Shown here piece by piece: positions 40,265-48,408 of a stretch of DNA of 64,000 bases (position 1 is the stretch's first letter; the number at the start of each line of letters is the position of its first letter). The notes beneath the pieces were generated by a model that saw only the letters and a list, made by a program, of their open reading frames with translations, was not told the DNA's origin and ran no database searches. The DNA is from Hymenobacter metallicola (GTDB taxonomy: Bacteria > Bacteroidota > Bacteroidia > Cytophagales > Hymenobacteraceae), in contig NZ_SRMB01000004.1 of NCBI RefSeq assembly GCF_004745645.1, positions 124,001-188,000 of the forward strand. Direction: 5' to 3'. The translations under genes and the position numbers were made by a program.

Positions 40265-41509
40265 ATGAACTCTACCCAAGCCACCACCCTGCTCCTGGCC
40301 CTTTCCGGGGCCTCCCTGCTTTTTTCCGCCTGCCAGAAAGACGCTACGGCTCCGGCCGTCGAGGACAACACGCCCGTGACCCGGCCCCTGACCGAGGCGG
40401 AGGCCAAAACGGTACACAGCGCCAACGACTTTGCCTTCCGCTCCTTCGCAGCTTTGCAAGCCAAAGAGGCCAGCAAAAATTTATTCATTTCCCCCCTGAG
40501 TATTTCGGCGGCCCTCACCATGGCCTACAACGGCGCCGACGGCACCACTAAGGAGGCCATGCGCCAAACGCTGGGTTTTCAGCCCCAAACCGATGAGCAG
40601 ATCGGGCAGGCCTACCAGAGCCTAAACCAGCTGCTGCGGGGGATTGATAAGCGGGTTACCTTCACTCCGGCCAACTCTATCTGGCACGGCAAGCAGTATC
40701 AGTTGGCGGCGCCTTTCGTGCAGAAAAACTCAACCTACTTCGACGCCACCGTGCAGGCCCTGGATTTCAATTCGCCGGATGCGGTGAAGACAATCAACGG
40801 CTGGGTGAGCGACAAAACCCAGGGCAAGATTGACGGTATTGTGGAGGACCTGAGCCCGGAACACGTCATGGTGCTGGTCAACGCCATTTATTTCAAAGGG
40901 GTTTGGACGTATCCATTCGATAAAAAGCTGACCCAGAAAGCCCCTTTCCGCCGGGACGACGGCAGCCAGACCGACGTTGACTTCATGAGTGCGCCGAACA
41001 GCGAGTTCCTCTACTATGAGGATGCCCAGCACCAGGTTATCGACCTGCCCTACGGCAACAAGCAGTTCAGCATGACGCTCATTCTGCCCCTGGGGCAGAA
41101 TACGGTCAGCAGCATCGTGCGCAACTTGAGCAACGCCCAACTCACCGGCTGGCTCACCAAGGCCAAGCCCTCCGGCCTGCCCCTACGCCTGCCCCGCTTC
41201 AAGATGACCTACAAGGCCACCCTGAACGATATGCTGAGCCAGCTGGGCATGGGGGAAGCGTTTTCGAGCCGCGCCAACTTCAGCCAGATGCTAGCCGGCG
41301 GCAGCCGCAACCTGGCCATTGATGCCGTACTGCACAAAACTTACGTGGAAGTGAATGAGGAAGGCACGGAGGCCGCCGCCGTTACGTCGGTCGGTATTGT
41401 TACGACCTCCATCCCCCCGACCATAGCCGTCGACCGGGCCTGCGTGTTCCTGATTCGGGAGAAGTCGTCGAATGCCATCCTATTCATCGGGCAGCTGATG
41501 AACCCCTGA
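40265..41509 (+). CDS. Serpin, lipoprotein form
   Basis: 414 residues. A lipoprotein signal (ASLLFSAC) is followed by a full-length serpin fold: ANDFAFRSFAAL, LFISPLSISAALTMAYNGA, LVNAIYFKGVWTYPF and FIGQLMNP at the end. The hinge EEGTEAAAVTS has the small residues needed for loop insertion, so it should be inhibitory. Aligned to alpha-1-antitrypsin, the scissile bond falls at Thr381-Ser382 within VTTSIPP. A P1 Thr suggests an elastase- or subtilisin-like target and not a trypsin-like one. Likely anchored at the cell surface or in the periplasm. Confidence 0.94.
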   Translation: MNSTQATTLLLALSGASLLFSACQKDATAPAVEDNTPVTRPLTEAEAKTVHSANDFAFRSFAALQAKEASKNLFISPLSISAALTMAYNGADGTTKEAMRQTLGFQPQTDEQIGQAYQSLNQLLRGIDKRVTFTPANSIWHGKQYQLAAPFVQKNSTYFDATVQALDFNSPDAVKTINGWVSDKTQGKIDGIVEDLSPEHVMVLVNAIYFKGVWTYPFDKKLTQKAPFRRDDGSQTDVDFMSAPNSEFLYYEDAQHQVIDLPYGNKQFSMTLILPLGQNTVSSIVRNLSNAQLTGWLTKAKPSGLPLRLPRFKMTYKATLNDMLSQLGMGEAFSSRANFSQMLAGGSRNLAIDAVLHKTYVEVNEEGTEAAAVTSVGIVTTSIPPTIAVDRACVFLIREKSSNAILFIGQLMNP

Positions 41510-41561
41510 TAGCCTGGCTTTCCGGCGGGCCGGGCCGCCGCGCCATTCAGTTGAATAAGCG

Positions 41562-41569
41562 TACCTTTG
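41562..41569 (+). promoter_or_regulatory. -7 element of the microprotein gene
   Basis: TACCTTTG, exact TAnnTTTG. Transcription would start near 41576, giving a leader of about 95 bases. Confidence 0.5.
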
Positions 41570-41671
41570 GCCGGCAGCCCAAGTACGTTACGAGTCAGGT
41601 GGAGTAAACTCCGCGGGGCTTATTAGGGTATACGCTAGCGAAACCCACTTTTCAAGCCTAATTTTTTTATC

Positions 41672-41815
41672 ATGGCCACGAACGACCAAACCACCGAAAC
41701 CACCCAAACGGGTGCTACCGCCCAGCCCGAAACTGCTCTGCAGGCCCTGTACCGCCGCGTAAAGCAGGCCCAGGAGCGCCGCCGTCAGAAGCGTAAGCGT
41801 ATTCACGCCCACTAG
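41672..41815 (+). CDS. 47-residue basic microprotein
   Basis: ATG at 41672, TAG at 41813-41815. The protein begins MATNDQTTETTQTG, is Thr/Gln-rich for 22 residues, then turns strongly basic and helical: LYRRVKQAQERRRQKRKR, ending IHAH. An exact promoter element stands upstream, an AT-rich leader (ATTTTTTTATC) precedes the ATG, and a strong terminator follows 22 bases after the stop, so it is a complete one-gene unit. The basic tail suggests nucleic-acid or ribosome binding, which is inference. No family recognised. Confidence 0.65.
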   Translation: MATNDQTTETTQTGATAQPETALQALYRRVKQAQERRRQKRKRIHAH

Positions 41816-41837
41816 GTTTCCTAGCGCCTAGTATACC

Positions 41838-41866
41838 AGCCCTGTTTGCCTCCGGCAGACAGGGCT
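41838..41866 (+). terminator. Terminator of the microprotein gene
   Basis: AGCCCTGT (41838-41845) pairs with ACAGGGCT (41859-41866), followed by TTTTTT. Confidence 0.85.
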
Positions 41867-41872
41867 TTTTTG

Positions 41873-42216
41873 TGTATTGCAGTTTGGACTTTTCTACTTC
41901 CCCCGAAAAGCAATTCCTCAAATAAGAAGCTATACATATTACAATAAACATATAAATACTGATTGCTAAAGTCTTATAAAAATTCGTTTAAACGGATTGA
42001 CAATTTATCAATAAGCATGCCTATAAATTATTTAAAATTTAACCATATAACCTAAAACCGGCCAACTACGTGCGTCGTATGCATGTTTTGTTGCCATATT
42101 CGTAGTAACGCACTCAGATCATCATCAAGTTTTCATCTGGGCGCTTGAGATTGGCGAATACCGGTACAGTTCCATCCTTCCTCCTTTCACCTTTCTTCCT
42201 TACCAACCTTTCTTTT
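41873..42216. other. AT-rich intergenic region upstream of the subtilisin gene
   Basis: No gene seen. The stretch from about 41930 to 42055 is very AT-rich compared with its surroundings (runs such as TTATTTAAAATTTAACC). The probable subtilisin promoter lies here, but no exact TAnnTTTG at a fitting distance was found. Confidence 0.5.
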
Positions 42217-44952
42217 ATGAGAAAACGGTTATCTACCTTAGTCTTGGCTTGCCTGGCAGGCCACTCCCTTTTTGCCCAGGCCGTTGTCGATCCGGACTTG
42301 AAAAAAGCGCTGCAGACCAGCCCTCTGGCTCAGGTGGTCGTCACGTTTCAGGGCGAGGGTGCCCCCCAGCCCGCCCAGCTCAACCTGCTGCGCCAGCTTG
42401 GTATCAGCAAAGGCCTCACTTTCCGGGCCGTGCCCATCGCCGGTGTCCTGGCCACGGCGGCTCAGGTAGACGCCCTGGCGCACAATCCGCAGGTAAAGTC
42501 CTTGTACTACAACAAGCGCCTGAGCTACTACAACCACGACGACACCCACCTGACCGGCGTAAAGCGCCTGCGCGCCGACAAGGAACTGACGGCCCGCAAC
42601 AAAGGCATTCCGGTGTCGGGCAAGGGCATCGGCGTACTGATTAACGACAGCGGCGTAGATGGCACCCACGAAGACATCAAGCTGGGCACCCACCTCGTGC
42701 AAAACACCCTGGGCAGCACCAACCTGAACTCCTACGACGCTATGCTGCCCGTGACCTACCTGGAAGGCGTGCCCAATACGGACACCAACTCGGGCCACGG
42801 CACCCACTGCGCCGGCACCGTGGGCGGCAACGGGGCTCGCTCCAGCGGCAAATACGAGGGCGTAGCGCCCGGCGCTTCCCTGCTGGGCTACGGCTCCGGC
42901 GGCGCCCTGCTGGTGCTCGACGCCATCGGGGGCTTCGACTACGCCCTGACTCATCAGTACCAGTACAACATCCGGGTCATCAGCAACTCGTTCGGCACCA
43001 GCGGCGACTTCGAGCCGACGGATCCTATCAACGTCATCACCAAAAAAGCCTACGACCGGGGTATGGTCGTGGTATTTGCGGCGGGCAACGAAGGCCCCGG
43101 CGCCGATACGCACAACCCCTACGCTATTGCGCCCTGGACCATTTCGGTAGGCGCCGGTGACCGGTTTGGCCGCCTGGCCGACTTCTCGTCCCGCGGCGTG
43201 AAAGGCGAAGGTGGCACCTTTGTGATGGACGGTGAAACCTGGAGCTTCGCCAACAAGCCCGTCATTGTGGCGCCCGGCGTTGATGTGGTGTCGACCCGGG
43301 TTATTGCCCCGGTTTCGTCCTTGGGGGCGCAGATGGACGCCGAACTGCTGGAGCCGGCCCACATTCCCTTCTACACCCACATGAGTGGCACCTCCATGGC
43401 CACGCCCCACCTGGCCGGCGTAGTGGCCCTCATGCTGGAGGCCAACCCGTCGTTGTCGCCCGCCCAGGTGCGGCAGATTCTGGAGAAAACCGCTACCAAC
43501 ATGCCCGGACGCGAGTCGTGGGAAGTGGGCGCGGGCTACGTGAATGCCTACGCCGCCGTGGACAAGGCTTTCCGCAGCACCAACTTCGGCTCGACGGTGA
43601 ATGCCACGCGTAGCTTCAACAGCAACGTCAACTTCCTGAGTGCCCGCCAGGATTTCAGCATCAACTACAGCCCCCTGCCCACTTCTACGAACCAGCTGAC
43701 CTTTGCCGTAGCGCCGGGCACGAACAGCCTGGAAGTGAAGGTAAGCGCCACGGGCCTGCTGGGCCAGACCGGCAACCCGGTAAACCTGATTCTGACCGAC
43801 CCCAACGGCGTGGAGCACCGCTCGGGCATTCCCGTGCTGTTTGCCCAGACCTACGACCGTAGCGTAGCCGTGGCAGCCCCCGCGGCCGGCACCTGGACGC
43901 TGAAAGCCGAAGGACTGCAAGGCCTGGCCTTACCCGAGACGATTACGGGCAACATCACGCAAACCGTTGCCAACGGCACCACCGGCCTGGGCGACATCAG
44001 CGGCCACCCGGCCGAAGCGGCTATCAAGCTGGCCGTGAGCAAGCGCCTGGCCGACGGCCTGAATGGCGGCTACCGCCCCGACGATTTGCTGCGCCGCATC
44101 CAGCTGGCCGACTATCTGTTGATGGGGCAGGCGGTGCGCCAGTACCTGCCCACCACGGGCGCGGTGTCCTTCACCGACGTAACCGGCGACCAGCTGCTGC
44201 TGGCCGAGGCCGTAACGGCCAAGGGCGCTGCCCTGCGGGACCGGTTTCAGCAGTACAACGGCCTGATGCGCGCTATGCCAACCGGGCAGTTTTCGGCCAA
44301 CGGCACCGTAGACCGCACCACTCTGGCCTATGCCCTGGTACAGGCCCTGGGCTTGCAGGAAGCGGCCCTGGCCCGCACCGGCAAACCCGTAACGGTGCAG
44401 GCTGATGGCAAGACGATTCCGGTGGAAGATGCCGCCAAGATTCCGGCCGGCCTGGAGGGCTACGTAAGTGTGGCACTGGAGCTGAACCTGATTAACGCCT
44501 ACTACACCCTTACCCAGGGCACGTTTGATCTGCAGCCTACCCTGCACGCCACGTTCAAGCCCACCCAGAACGTAACCCGCGCCGACTTTGCGGTGATTGT
44601 GACCCGCACCTTCCCGCAGTGGGAAGCCCTGACCCAGCCCGTGGCCGGTGCTTCGCAGACCAGCCCCGCCGGCACCTCAGCCGCGGCGGCCCGCACCCAA
44701 GACGTGGTAGGCGCCTATCCGAACCCTTTCTCCAGCACCACAACGCTTAGCTACAACCTGCCCCAGGAGGGCTTTGTAACGGTAGACGTGTATAACCTGC
44801 TGGGGCGTAAGGTGAAGTCGGTAGTAGCCGAGCAGATGATGGCCGGCTACCACGAGGTGAAGCTGGACGCCAGCAACCTGACCCGCGGCACCTACCTGTT
44901 TACGGTGAAAGCCAACGGTACCACTTCTTCGCACCGCCTGGTGGTGCAGTAA
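42217..44952 (+). CDS. Secreted subtilisin (S8) with SLH-like repeats and T9SS sorting domain
   Basis: 911 residues from the ATG at 42217. Signal peptide (STLVLACLAGHSLFAQA), propeptide-like part to about 110, then the S8 domain with Asp144 (LINDSGVDGTHED), His194 (SGHGTHCAGTVGG), AAGNEGPG and Ser393 (MSGTSMATPHLAG). A beta domain follows (about 480-585). Residues about 589-800 carry three segments resembling S-layer homology repeats (GLGDISGHPAEAAIKLAV; VSFTDVTGD; a last one ending NVTRADFAVIVTRTF). The end (from about 830, AYPNPFSSTTTLSYNLPQ to HRLVVQ) is a type A T9SS C-terminal domain, so the enzyme is exported and cleaved or attached at the surface. Confidence 0.93.
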   Translation: MRKRLSTLVLACLAGHSLFAQAVVDPDLKKALQTSPLAQVVVTFQGEGAPQPAQLNLLRQLGISKGLTFRAVPIAGVLATAAQVDALAHNPQVKSLYYNKRLSYYNHDDTHLTGVKRLRADKELTARNKGIPVSGKGIGVLINDSGVDGTHEDIKLGTHLVQNTLGSTNLNSYDAMLPVTYLEGVPNTDTNSGHGTHCAGTVGGNGARSSGKYEGVAPGASLLGYGSGGALLVLDAIGGFDYALTHQYQYNIRVISNSFGTSGDFEPTDPINVITKKAYDRGMVVVFAAGNEGPGADTHNPYAIAPWTISVGAGDRFGRLADFSSRGVKGEGGTFVMDGETWSFANKPVIVAPGVDVVSTRVIAPVSSLGAQMDAELLEPAHIPFYTHMSGTSMATPHLAGVVALMLEANPSLSPAQVRQILEKTATNMPGRESWEVGAGYVNAYAAVDKAFRSTNFGSTVNATRSFNSNVNFLSARQDFSINYSPLPTSTNQLTFAVAPGTNSLEVKVSATGLLGQTGNPVNLILTDPNGVEHRSGIPVLFAQTYDRSVAVAAPAAGTWTLKAEGLQGLALPETITGNITQTVANGTTGLGDISGHPAEAAIKLAVSKRLADGLNGGYRPDDLLRRIQLADYLLMGQAVRQYLPTTGAVSFTDVTGDQLLLAEAVTAKGAALRDRFQQYNGLMRAMPTGQFSANGTVDRTTLAYALVQALGLQEAALARTGKPVTVQADGKTIPVEDAAKIPAGLEGYVSVALELNLINAYYTLTQGTFDLQPTLHATFKPTQNVTRADFAVIVTRTFPQWEALTQPVAGASQTSPAGTSAAAARTQDVVGAYPNPFSSTTTLSYNLPQEGFVTVDVYNLLGRKVKSVVAEQMMAGYHEVKLDASNLTRGTYLFTVKANGTTSSHRLVVQ

Positions 44953-44980
44953 ATCCTAGTTCTTGAATTCTGAGTAAGGA

Positions 44981-45010
44981 AAAGGCCCGCGTCTTCCGGA
45001 CGTGGGCTTT
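44981..45010 (+). terminator. Terminator of the subtilisin gene
   Basis: AAAGGCCCGCGTC and GACGTGGGCTTT pair with one bulge and one mismatch around TTCCG, followed by TTTTG. Confidence 0.65.
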
Positions 45011-45067
45011 TTGTTGTTGGGTAGCTTTGGCCTCGTGGCCGCCCCAAACGCTCTTATGCCTTGCCGT

Positions 45068-45511
45068 ATGCGTAAACCGTGTTTTGTCCCGCTCCTGCTG
45101 CTACTGGCCGCCTGCACCAGCCCCGAGCCGGTGCGCCTGCAAGTAGTAAATGACAGTCAGGAGAAAGCCGTGGCTATCGTCGTGCGCTGCGACGGAGCCA
45201 CGGTACTGGACACGGTGGTAGCCAAATTCAGGACCGGCGCCGACCGCCTCATCCGCCACCTGCCGCTGCAACCCGGGCTGCACCGCATCGAGGCCGAAGC
45301 CCGCGGGCAGCGCACCCGCCTCGATACGACCATCACCACCGTGGGCACCAATGTGCTGGGCCTCACCTTCCGCTTCGACTCCCTGGCAGCCCGCGTGCAA
45401 ACCACCTACTACGCCGACGGAGCCGAAGGGGAAGTCACCTTTCCCGCGTTTTACGTGCGCCGCTCCTTTCGCCTCTACCAGTACCAGGCCCGCGACCCGC
45501 AACGCCTCTAA
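45068..45511 (+). CDS. Small lipoprotein of unknown function
   Basis: 147 residues, ATG at 45068 (MRKPCFVPLLLLLAACT), lipobox Cys. The mature part looks like one beta-sandwich (VRLQVVNDSQEKAVAIVVRC, VLGLTFRFDSLAARV, FYVRRSFRLYQYQ). In-frame starts upstream at 45056 and 45002 are possible but give a poorer signal peptide. No family recognised. Confidence 0.65.
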   Translation: MRKPCFVPLLLLLAACTSPEPVRLQVVNDSQEKAVAIVVRCDGATVLDTVVAKFRTGADRLIRHLPLQPGLHRIEAEARGQRTRLDTTITTVGTNVLGLTFRFDSLAARVQTTYYADGAEGEVTFPAFYVRRSFRLYQYQARDPQRL

Positions 45512-45547
45512 TGCCCGTTGCGGCAATTTGGTGCGTTATCTTACCCC

Positions 45548-45937
45548 ATGATGAAAGCTTACTCTTTGCTAGTACTAGGCGCTTTAAGCATCGGCAGCTG
45601 CCAGCAGAAGCCCGACCCGTTCAGTGCAACTCCACCCGCCCAAACCAAAATCCCGAAGCCGGCGGAAGCCGCAGACCCAGCGGAAGAATTTGGAACAGCT
45701 CCGCCTAAATCAGGGCCAGTGACTACCGCGGAAGCGGCCCTCTACGCAGTAAGCTACTACCAGATGGAAATGACCGAGGGTGGGCAGTACGAATTTGATT
45801 CGGCCAGGGTGCAGGAAGCTGCCGCGCACTGGCAAGTGGTACTACCTAGCCTTCCCGGGGATGGCCGCGTACCCAACAAGGCCGTTTTTCAGGTCGACAA
45901 GGCCACGGGAGACGTTCAGGTTCGGTTTGTGAAATAA
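45548..45937 (+). CDS. Lipoprotein, first copy of a tandem pair
   Basis: 129 residues starting MMKAYSLLVLGALSIGSCQQ, with a lipobox Cys. A low-complexity Pro/Ala/Lys linker is followed by a compact C-terminal motif (AAHWQVVLPSLPGDGRVPNK, AVFQVDKATGDVQVRFVK). The next gene shares its signal peptide, this C-terminal motif and the 25 bases just before the start codon, so the two arose by tandem duplication. Function unknown; the C-terminal motif (a Trp, then PNKA-F-VDKATG) resembles small YcdC/PepSY-like ends, but I cannot assign a family. Confidence 0.7.
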   Translation: MMKAYSLLVLGALSIGSCQQKPDPFSATPPAQTKIPKPAEAADPAEEFGTAPPKSGPVTTAEAALYAVSYYQMEMTEGGQYEFDSARVQEAAAHWQVVLPSLPGDGRVPNKAVFQVDKATGDVQVRFVK

Positions 45938-45990
45938 CCGCCAGCTCGGCGGCCGATGATGGTCAGCAATTTGCTGCGTTACTTTGCCTC

Positions 45991-46338
45991 ATGATGAAAG
46001 CTCTTTCTTTCCTACTGCTCGGGGCCCTCGGGGCCGCCAGCTGCCAGCAGACGCCCGCCACGGACAATACCATGCTGCCGGCCTCAGCCGAAACCACGGC
46101 TCCAACAACCTCGGGGGCCGCTGCTACCGAAGCCGATGCCCGCGGAGCCGTGAGTCGCTACGTGCAGGAGCTGCCCAATGCCAAGCTCTTCGTGCTCGAC
46201 TCGGCCACGGCTCTGGAAGTCGACGGGCACTGGCAGGTACTGGTGCCCCGCACCGACTGGGCCGGCCGCATGCCCAATAAAGCCGCCTTTGAAGTAGACA
46301 AGGCCACCGGCGCCGTACGCACTTTGATGGTAAAATAG
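45991..46338 (+). CDS. Lipoprotein, second copy of a tandem pair
   Basis: 115 residues starting MMKALSFLLLGALGAASCQQ. Same build as the preceding gene with a shorter linker; the C-terminal motif reads DGHWQVLVPRTDWAGRMPNK then AAFEVDKATGAVRTLMVK. It starts 53 bases after the first copy ends. The strong bidirectional terminator at 46351 ends the transcript. Confidence 0.7.
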   Translation: MMKALSFLLLGALGAASCQQTPATDNTMLPASAETTAPTTSGAAATEADARGAVSRYVQELPNAKLFVLDSATALEVDGHWQVLVPRTDWAGRMPNKAAFEVDKATGAVRTLMVK

Positions 46339-46350
46339 CCCCGATATAAA

Positions 46351-46397
46351 GCACGAAAAAAGCCCGAACCAGTATCAGGTTCGGGCTTTTTTCGTGC
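46351..46397. terminator. Perfect bidirectional terminator
   Basis: GCACGAAAAAAGCCCGAACC (46351-46370) and its exact inverse (46378-46397) form a 20-pair stem with a seven-base loop. Serves the lipoprotein pair on the plus strand and the small gene on the minus strand. Confidence 0.9.
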
Positions 46398-46408
46398 TAA
46401 TCAGCCGC

Positions 46409-46678
46409 TTATTTTCCTAGCTGGTCGCGGTGTTCCTGCTCGGTATCGGGCTGGTTGCGGCGGTCGGCGTGGTCGTCGGTGCCGTTGATGAAGTCTTCGT
46501 CGCCTTTGGCCAGGCTGTGTAAATGGCGAAGACCGTCGCCCATCGTCACGCCGGCTTCGGTATCGATGGTGGGCATGCCGCTCTGGATGTTGCCGTTGCC
46601 GGAGTTGGCAGCATTTGCACCAATGGCGCCGGGGGTTTCGTCTTGCTTCTTATCGGATTTCTTGGGGGTATTGGCCAT
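46409..46678 (-). CDS. Small hydrophilic protein of unknown function
   Basis: 89 residues, ATG at 46678 (MANTPKKSDKKQDETPG). Entirely hydrophilic, rich in Asp, Asn and Gly, likely disordered, with a middle MGDGLRHLHSLAKGDEDF that may form one helix. Cytosolic, no signal peptide, no family recognised. The plausible start, the neighbouring terminator and normal codon use support it being real. Confidence 0.6.
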   Translation of the reverse strand: MANTPKKSDKKQDETPGAIGANAANSGNGNIQSGMPTIDTEAGVTMGDGLRHLHSLAKGDEDFINGTDDHADRRNQPDTEQEHRDQLGK

Positions 46679-46909
46679 GATTTCTAGGAGTAGGCTGCCC
46701 GGGGCAGCGAGGTTGGAAATTGCAAAGCGGCCTTGGTAGTGGGCAGCTCCTGCTGGCTATACGCGGGGGAAAGGTCCCGGTTTTGTGGCCTGCCTAAGTT
46801 CGCCAGCAACGCCCTGCTCGATGCTTCGGGTCCGCTGTAACTCACCTCTGCGACGCCTTAGCCGCGGGTGCCCGCTCCGTTTTCCTGTAATCCGCGCTTA
46901 CTTCTGCCG

Positions 46910-47470
46910 CTACCCGGCTGCCAGCGGCACTTTTAGATAAGCGGCCAACACAGTTGCCTCGGCCCGCAGTCCGGCCAGCCGGGCCTCCAGCAGCCGATGT
47001 TGCGCCGGGTCACCATCTCCTTGCAGAGCTTGTTTGGCTTCGGCTGTAGTCGTTGTCACCCAGAGTTGGTGCCTTTCGGCTTCGTCAGGGGGCAAAGTTG
47101 CCAGTAACGTGGGCACGGCGCGCAGCCAGTCGAGGGCCCGGCGGGTCCGGGCCTGTCCCCGCTCGAGGCGCTGGGTCAGCTGCTGCATTTCGTGGGCCAC
47201 GGCTGCCGCCCGGGTGTGCAGCGGGGCGGCTTGCTCCTGATTGAGGGCGGGCAGGGGCGTGGGCGGGCCGGGCGGTGGCAACGCCTGGGTGAGCCAGGTT
47301 AAAATTATTCCGGCCCGGGCGGGCAATACCCGTTGCCCGGCTTCTATCTTCGTGACCAAGTGGCGCGAAACACCCAGGGCGCCAGCCAGCTGTTCCTGAG
47401 TCAGGCCCAAGCCCGTGCGGATAACGGCAAGGTAGTGCAGCGTGGGTAGTGTAGTGGAAAGGCGGGGCAT
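46910..47470 (-). CDS. XRE-type helix-turn-helix regulator
   Basis: 186 residues. The HTH is at about 13-60 (IRTGLGLTQEQLAGALGVSR, HLVTKIEAGQRVLP). The rest is helical and Arg/Ala/Leu-rich (AAAVAHEMQQLTQRLERGQA, AKQALQGDGDPAQHRLLEARL), perhaps for multimerisation; no known effector or toxin partner domain. Four copies of TTGTCTCC in alternating orientation begin nine bases upstream of its start (47479-47561) and cover the promoter region, so autoregulation is likely. No neighbour is co-transcribed with it. Confidence 0.8.
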   Translation of the reverse strand: MPRLSTTLPTLHYLAVIRTGLGLTQEQLAGALGVSRHLVTKIEAGQRVLPARAGIILTWLTQALPPPGPPTPLPALNQEQAAPLHTRAAAVAHEMQQLTQRLERGQARTRRALDWLRAVPTLLATLPPDEAERHQLWVTTTTAEAKQALQGDGDPAQHRLLEARLAGLRAEATVLAAYLKVPLAAG

Positions 47471-47478
47471 AGGGCAAC

Positions 47479-47561
47479 TTGTCTCCTTATTCAGTTATTA
47501 TAGATTTTTGGAGACAAGCACTTTGTCTCCTCGTTTACTCTTTACGAGATGTAGGAGACAA
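47479..47561. promoter_or_regulatory. Four-site operator array TTGTCTCC upstream of the HTH gene
   Basis: TTGTCTCC at 47479-47486 and 47523-47530, and its inverse GGAGACAA at 47510-47517 and 47554-47561. Each pair is spaced identically (31 bases from start to start), and the second pair repeats the first after 44 bases. All 8-mers are exact, whereas the bases between are not conserved. It could also fold into two hairpins. Confidence 0.7.
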
Positions 47562-47667
47562 ATGGCAATTGCGACTTCGTGATAAGGCAACGAGCTTATT
47601 AGAAAAGCCGCTAGGTTATCACGCCGGCCAGCGGCGCCCTACCTGTAGCGGGGCCTGCACTGTGCCA

Positions 47668-48408
47668 CTAATGCAGGCGGGACTCAATGAAGTCGCGAAA
47701 GGCTTTGCGGTAAGACTCGCTCACGGGTAGAAACCGGCTGCCGATCTGCACCTTGTCCTTGAACACGGCGTCGATGCCCTCCAGGCTCACAATGTAAGAG
47801 TGGTGAATGCGGACGAAGTGCGTGGCGGGCAACTGCTGCTCCAGGGTTTTGAGCCGCTGCAAACTCACGATGCGCTGCTGGCGGGTGTGGATGGCCACGT
47901 AGTCTTTCAGGCCTTCCACGAACAGGATATCAGCCTGCCGGATCTTGACGAGGCGGTTCCCATCCTTCACGAACAGAAACGGCGAGGGTTCAGTCTGATT
48001 AAGCACGGCCGAGGGTGTCGCCGGCACAGCCGGCACTGGCGCATTGCCGGGCAGCAGCCGCCGGGCCTGGGCCTTGTGCACGGCCCGCAGAAACCGCTCC
48101 AGCGTAATGGGTTTGAGCAGGTAGTCGACCACGTCGAGGTCATAGCTTTCCAGGGCGTACTCGGAGTAGGCCGTAGTCAGAATCACCAGGGGCTGGCGGG
48201 GCAGAATCTTGAGCAAAGCCAGGCCGGTCAGCTCGGGCATCTGCACGTCGAGCAGTAGCAGGTCGATGGGGTGACTGCTGAGTTCCTGCAGGGCAGCCAG
48301 GGGGCTGGCGCAGGCCGCGTGCAGGGTCAGAAACGGCACTTTTTCCACGTAATCAGTAAGCAGCTTCCGAGCCATCGGCTCATCGTCCACAATCAGGCAG
48401 CGCAGCAT
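47668..48408 (-). CDS. LytTR response regulator
   Basis: 246 residues, ATG at 48408. Receiver domain (LIVDDEPMARKLL, phospho-acceptor Asp54 in LLLDVQMPELTG, Lys in LLKPITLE) and a C-terminal LytTR DNA-binding domain from about 140 (LFVKDGNRLVKIRQADILFV, HTRQQRIVSLQRLKTLEQQL, FVRIHHSYIVSLEGIDA). Its ATG overlaps the stop of the kinase gene (TGATG), so the two are translationally coupled. Confidence 0.95.
   Translation of the reverse strand: MLRCLIVDDEPMARKLLTDYVEKVPFLTLHAACASPLAALQELSSHPIDLLLLDVQMPELTGLALLKILPRQPLVILTTAYSEYALESYDLDVVDYLLKPITLERFLRAVHKAQARRLLPGNAPVPAVPATPSAVLNQTEPSPFLFVKDGNRLVKIRQADILFVEGLKDYVAIHTRQQRIVSLQRLKTLEQQLPATHFVRIHHSYIVSLEGIDAVFKDKVQIGSRFLPVSESYRKAFRDFIESRLH

Noticed and set aside
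45991..45996. Leaderless translation of the duplicated lipoproteins
   Set aside because: TTACTTTG just before the second ATG resembles a -7 element with one base missing, but the first copy (TTATCTTAC) does not, so I do not call it a promoter.
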